Positions 5,593-8,754 of a stretch of DNA of 8,754 nt are shown here, in pieces (position 1 is the first letter of the stretch; each line of letters begins with the position of its first letter). Below the pieces are notes generated by a model, which saw nothing but the letters and a program-made list of their open reading frames with translations, had not been told where the DNA came from and made no database searches. Source of the DNA: an uncultured beta proteobacterium (GTDB lineage: Bacteria > Pseudomonadota > Gammaproteobacteria > Burkholderiales > Rhodocyclaceae); assembly GCA_903930395.1 (NCBI GenBank), contig CAIYYE010000432.1, forward strand, positions 1 through 8,754, written 5' to 3'. Both the position numbers and the translations under genes were made by a program.

Positions 5593-7416
5593 ATGTGTGG
5601 AATCGTCGCAGCAGCAGCTGGCAACAACATTGTCCAGGTACTTATCGAGGGCTTGAAGAAACTCGAATACCGGGGCTATGACTCGGCGGGCCTCGCCGTC
5701 ATTGGCCGCGCCGGCATCGAACGAGTCCGCTCGACCGGCCGCGTCGCCGAACTCGAAGTCGCGGCGGGCACGACCAGCGCCACCACGGGAATCGCTCACA
5801 CGCGCTGGGCAACGCACGGCGTACCGAGCGAACGCAATGCCCACCCGCACGTTTCAGGCAACATCGCCGTCGTCCACAACGGCATCATCGAAAACTACGA
5901 AAGCCTGCGCCGCGAACTGAGCGCTCAGGGATACGTTTTCACCTCGGATACCGACACCGAGAGCATCGCCCACCTTATCCAGGCCACGCTGCAGGCTGAA
6001 CCCGACCTCTTCAAGGCCGTGCAGGTCGCCTGCCGCCGCCTGGTCGGCGCCTACGCCATTGCCGTCATCGATCAGAACCAGCCCGGCCGTGTCGTCGTTG
6101 CCCGCGAAGGTTCGCCGCTCCTGCTCGGCGTTTCCGAGAGCGGCAATTACGCCGCCTCCGATGCCTCGGCCCTGTTGCAGGTCACCCGCAACATGGTCTA
6201 TCTGGAAAATGGCGACATTGCCGAGCTGACCGCCGGCAGCCTCCGGATCACCCGCCTCGATGGCACGCCGGTCGAGCGCCCGGTACATGTATCGCAGCTT
6301 TCTGCCGCAGCAGTCGAACTGGGCAATTACCAGCACTACATGCAGAAGGAAATCTTCGAGCAGCCGGAAGCCCTGGCCAACACGCTGGAAATCGTGGGTG
6401 GCAGCAAGACCATACAACCAGGCATTTTCGGCGCAGAAGCCGGCAACTTGCTCGCCGATGTCGACTCGATCCTGATTCTGGCCTGCGGCACCAGCAGCCA
6501 CTCCGGCTACACCGCCCGCTACTGGCTCGAAGCCATCGCCGGCATCCCGTGCAATGTCGAAATCGCCAGCGAATACCGCTACCGTACTTCCGTACCCAAT
6601 CCGCGCCAGCTCATCGTCGCCATCTCGCAATCCGGCGAAACAGCCGATACGCTGGCGGCGCTGCGCCACGCCAAGTCACTCGGCCAGAACAAAACGCTGG
6701 CCATCTGCAACGTCCCCGAATCGGCCATCGTCCGCGAATGCGCCCTGCGCTTCATCACCCGCGCCGGCCCCGAAATCGGCGTCGCCTCGACCAAGGCCTT
6801 CACCACCCAGCTTGCGGCGCTCTTCCTGCTTACTCTGGTCGCCGCCAAGGTCAGGAACCGACTGAGCGCGGAGCAGGAAGCCACCTACATTCACCAGTTG
6901 CGTCACCTGCCGGTGGCCGTCAACAAGGTGCTCGGGCTTGAAGATGAAATCAAGGTCTGGGCCCAGCGCTTTGCCGACAAGCATCACGCCCTCTTCCTCG
7001 GGCGCGGCCGCCACTACCCGATAGCCATGGAAGGCGCCCTGAAACTCAAGGAAATCTCCTACATCCACGCGGAAGCCTACCCGGCCGGCGAACTCAAGCA
7101 CGGCCCGCTGGCCCTCGTCGATGCCAACATGCCGGTCATCTCCGTGGCGCCCAACGACCAGTTGCTCGACAAGCTCAAATCGAATCTCAAGGAAGTCCAG
7201 GCCCGCGGTGGCGAACTCTATGTTTTCGCCGACGCCGACTCGGAAATCCCGGAGTCGGATGGCGTCCATATCCTGCGCCTGCCTGAGCATTACGGCGAAC
7301 TGTCGCCCATCCTGCATGTCATCCCGCTGCAACTGCTGTCTTACCATGCTGCATTGGTCAAAGGCACCGATGTCGATAAGCCGCGCAATCTGGCAAAGTC
7401 GGTCACTGTCGAGTAA
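5593..7416 (+). CDS. glmS: Glutamine-fructose-6-phosphate aminotransferase (isomerizing)
   Basis: GlmS converts fructose-6-phosphate and glutamine to glucosamine-6-phosphate, the first committed step to UDP-GlcNAc for peptidoglycan and lipid A. It has 607 residues, nearly the E. coli length of 609. The start is fixed by chemistry: MCGIV places the N-terminal nucleophile cysteine right after the removed methionine. The glutaminase domain shows [10 protein letters not shown] (24-33), HTRWATHG (69-76) and HNGIIENY (95-102). Two SIS sugar-isomerase domains follow, with ACGTSSHSG (297-305), SQSGET (345-350) and STKAFTTQ (399-406), then [19 protein letters not shown] (486-504), which carries the isomerase Glu and His. 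The C-terminus [10 protein letters not shown] has the conserved active-site lysine (602). No Shine-Dalgarno precedes the ATG; the whole leader is repeat sequence. No glmS ribozyme is possible in this short gap. Confidence 0.98.
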   Translation: MCGIVAAAAGNNIVQVLIEGLKKLEYRGYDSAGLAVIGRAGIERVRSTGRVAELEVAAGTTSATTGIAHTRWATHGVPSERNAHPHVSGNIAVVHNGIIENYESLRRELSAQGYVFTSDTDTESIAHLIQATLQAEPDLFKAVQVACRRLVGAYAIAVIDQNQPGRVVVAREGSPLLLGVSESGNYAASDASALLQVTRNMVYLENGDIAELTAGSLRITRLDGTPVERPVHVSQLSAAAVELGNYQHYMQKEIFEQPEALANTLEIVGGSKTIQPGIFGAEAGNLLADVDSILILACGTSSHSGYTARYWLEAIAGIPCNVEIASEYRYRTSVPNPRQLIVAISQSGETADTLAALRHAKSLGQNKTLAICNVPESAIVRECALRFITRAGPEIGVASTKAFTTQLAALFLLTLVAAKVRNRLSAEQEATYIHQLRHLPVAVNKVLGLEDEIKVWAQRFADKHHALFLGRGRHYPIAMEGALKLKEISYIHAEAYPAGELKHGPLALVDANMPVISVAPNDQLLDKLKSNLKEVQARGGELYVFADADSEIPESDGVHILRLPEHYGELSPILHVIPLQLLSYHAALVKGTDVDKPRNLAKSVTVE

Positions 7417-7424
7417 TCGCTGCC

Positions 7425-8255
7425 ATGTCCACGTATGCGATCGGTGACATCCAGGGCTGTTACGACTCGCTCCAGCGTTTGCTTGAGCGTTGCGCCTTCG
7501 ATCCGGCCAGCGACCGTCTCTGGCTGGTCGGCGATCTGGTCAATCGCGGTCCGCAATCGCTGAACACCCTGCGCCTGATCAAATCACTGGGGCCGGCAGC
7601 CATCACCGTGCTCGGCAACCATGACCTCTATCTGCTCATGGTCGCCGAAGGTGGCGCCAAGTTTCGCGGCAAGGACGATACGCTGCAGGAAATTTTCGAC
7701 GCCCCGGACTGCGATGAACTGCTTCACTGGCTACGCCAGCAGCCACTCTGCCACACCGAGGGCGAGTACTGCCTCGTCCATGCCGGCCTGTTGCCGCAAT
7801 GGACGGCCGCCCGCGCCCGCGAACTGGCCCGCGAGGTGGAAATCACCCTGCAAGGCCCGGATTTCCGCGAATTCGTGCTCAACCTGTGGGGAAGCGAGCC
7901 AGCCGGCTGGTCGGATCACCTGAGCAGCTGGCCGCGCCTGCGCGTCATCGTCAATGCCATGACCCGCATGCGCTTCTGTACGCTGGATGGCGTCATGGAG
8001 TTCAAGGTCAAGGGCAAGCTGGCGAACGCTCCGGCTGGTCACGTCCCCTGGTTCGACCTGCCTGGACGGAAAAGTGCCAACTCTGTACTGGTCACCGGCC
8101 ACTGGTCGGCGCTTGGCCTGAAGATTACGCCCAACCTGCTGGCGCTCGATTCGGGTTGTCTGTGGGGCGGACACCTGACGGCGGTTCGGCTGGAAGACCG
8201 GCAGGTATTTCAGGTGGACTGTTCACCAGCGGAAGCCCAGCTGCCCAAGCGATAG
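7425..8255 (+). CDS. apaH: Symmetrical bis(5'-nucleosyl)-tetraphosphatase (Ap4A hydrolase)
   Basis: ApaH cleaves diadenosine tetraphosphate (Ap4A) to two ADP, keeping this stress nucleotide low, and in enterobacteria also removes Np4 caps from RNA. It has 276 residues, close to E. coli's 280, and belongs to the PPP metallophosphatase superfamily. Metal-binding motifs appear in order: GDIQG (7-11), GDLVNRG (36-42), GNHD (64-67) and VHAG (118-121), then TRMRFC (180-185), GHW (225-227) and LDSGCLWGG (241-249), which are typical of ApaH. The first motif has Gln where E. coli has His (GDVHG), a substitution I recall from other ApaH proteins. It follows glmS by 8 bases without an obvious Shine-Dalgarno, so it probably shares the glmS transcript. 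The last 131 bases overlap the convergent acyltransferase gene. Confidence 0.97.
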   Translation: MSTYAIGDIQGCYDSLQRLLERCAFDPASDRLWLVGDLVNRGPQSLNTLRLIKSLGPAAITVLGNHDLYLLMVAEGGAKFRGKDDTLQEIFDAPDCDELLHWLRQQPLCHTEGEYCLVHAGLLPQWTAARARELAREVEITLQGPDFREFVLNLWGSEPAGWSDHLSSWPRLRVIVNAMTRMRFCTLDGVMEFKVKGKLANAPAGHVPWFDLPGRKSANSVLVTGHWSALGLKITPNLLALDSGCLWGGHLTAVRLEDRQVFQVDCSPAEAQLPKR

Positions 8256-8754
8256 CCTCGCGTGCTTTGCCCGCAACCTGCTTGCGGTCTTCACCGTTCA
8301 GACCGAGCAGCGGTGTCGTCACCAGCCGGGCAATCAGCCGTTTTCGGCCAAGAATGGCGGCCGTGCATTGGCCCATGGTGATATCGCCGTCGTAACGCGG
8401 CGCCAGGCTGCGCTGCCCATCGACTTCCCAGTAGGAAAGCGCCACCGGCAGGACCGGCCGCCCCGCCGCCAGCGCCGGCTGGATCAAGGCGGCATGAAAA
8501 TGCAGCAAACCCCGGCCATCGGTCGTCGTTCCTTCGGGAAAAACGGCGACGTGCTTGCCTTTGTCGAGAAGCTCGGCGACCTGCTGATTGATCACCTTGG
8601 CGTGACCGCGACTGCCGCGCCGCAGAAACACCGTATCGTTCTTCGCCGCCAGCCAGCCGATCAGCGGCCAGTGGCGCACCTCTTCCTTCGATACGAAGGC
8701 CGCCGGCAGGACGGCGTTGATGACATAGATGTCGATCCACGAGATGTGATTGGC
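8125..8754 (-). CDS. plsC: PlsC-family 1-acylglycerol-3-phosphate acyltransferase, 5' truncated by window edge
   Basis: This acyltransferase probably adds the second fatty acid to lysophosphatidic acid to make phosphatidic acid at the inner membrane. The frame is open to the right edge, so the GTG at 8677-8679 is an internal valine and not the start; 209 residues are visible. The catalytic NH-x4-D motif is NHISWID (visible residues 2-8), only two residues from the edge. The substrate-binding motif FPEGTTTDG is at about 72-80, followed by LPVALSYW. Roughly the first 70-80 residues, normally holding a membrane segment, are missing. After the domain ends near AREAIAWAAGLP, about 34 proline-rich residues follow. 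They are encoded opposite the apaH 3' end; the overlap is 131 bp. A related lipid A or ornithine-lipid acyltransferase is the main alternative. Confidence 0.9.
   Translation of the reverse strand, partial: ANHISWIDIYVINAVLPAAFVSKEEVRHWPLIGWLAAKNDTVFLRRGSRGHAKVINQQVAELLDKGKHVAVFPEGTTTDGRGLLHFHAALIQPALAAGRPVLPVALSYWEVDGQRSLAPRYDGDITMGQCTAAILGRKRLIARLVTTPLLGLNGEDRKQVAGKAREAIAWAAGLPLVNSPPEIPAGLPAEPPSGVRPTDNPNRAPAGWA
8271..8287 (+). terminator. Small hairpin 15 bases after the apaH stop; weak terminator candidate
   Basis: CCGCAA (8271-8276) and TTGCGG (8282-8287) form a perfect 6-bp stem with a 5-base loop, followed by TCTTC rather than a real T run. It sits inside the acyltransferase coding sequence. 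It could mark the end of the rightward transcript, but the short stem and missing T tract make this tentative. Confidence 0.25.

Noticed and set aside
5854..7347. Two long minus-strand open frames (271 and 223 codons) opposite glmS
   Set aside because: glmS is full length and unambiguous on the plus strand. The antisense frames are Gly/Val/Asp-rich shadows without motifs or ribosome binding sites.
8677..8679. GTG as the start of the PlsC-type gene
   Set aside because: The frame continues to the window edge and includes the catalytic NHISWID motif, so the start lies beyond the window.

Overview
The window looks like ordinary chromosomal DNA of a GC-rich Gram-negative bacterium, most likely a betaproteobacterium near Rhodocyclales (Dechloromonas/Azonexus-like). 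That placement is an inference from the LPS inner-core genes, the protein sequences as I remember the families, and the gene order Pcm-like / rhodanese / TolC facing waaA. No search was run. I see nine protein genes, two of them cut by the window edges. I see no tRNA, rRNA, insertion sequence, phage gene, CRISPR array or toxin-antitoxin pair.

Layout from left to right. (1) Plus strand, 2-2170: the 3' part of a Pcm-like methyltransferase, a single-domain rhodanese and a TolC-family outer-membrane channel. They are packed with a 1-base stop/start overlap and a 7-base gap, so probably one operon. (2) Minus strand, 2136-4370: waaC then waaA in transcription order, 12 bases apart. They encode the enzymes that add the first heptose and the Kdo residues of LPS; the waaA 3' end overlaps the tolC 3' end. 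(3) A 157-bp divergent intergenic region, 4371-4527, with a good -10 box for waaC, a weaker one for the rightward genes, and two inverted repeats. (4) Plus strand, 4528-8255: a UDP-glucuronate 4-epimerase-like enzyme, glmS (glucosamine-6-phosphate synthase) and apaH (Ap4A hydrolase). (5) Minus strand, 8125-8754: a 5'-truncated PlsC-type acyltransferase whose 3' end runs 131 bp into apaH.

Most of these genes serve the cell envelope. GlmS feeds UDP-GlcNAc into lipid A and peptidoglycan. WaaC and WaaA build the LPS inner core. The epimerase would supply UDP-galacturonate for surface polysaccharide, the acyltransferase works in phospholipid synthesis, and the TolC protein sits in the outer membrane. 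ApaH, the rhodanese and the Pcm-like protein are housekeeping or stress functions.

I did not find a new multi-gene system. The most unusual stretch is the 57-bp gap between the epimerase and glmS, which is a cluster of degenerate heptamer repeats in opposite orientations. It supplies the whole glmS leader and appears to spill into the last codons of the epimerase. Also worth a look are the long plsC/apaH overlap, the Pcm-like protein's missing hallmark serine, and the inverted repeats in the divergent promoter region.
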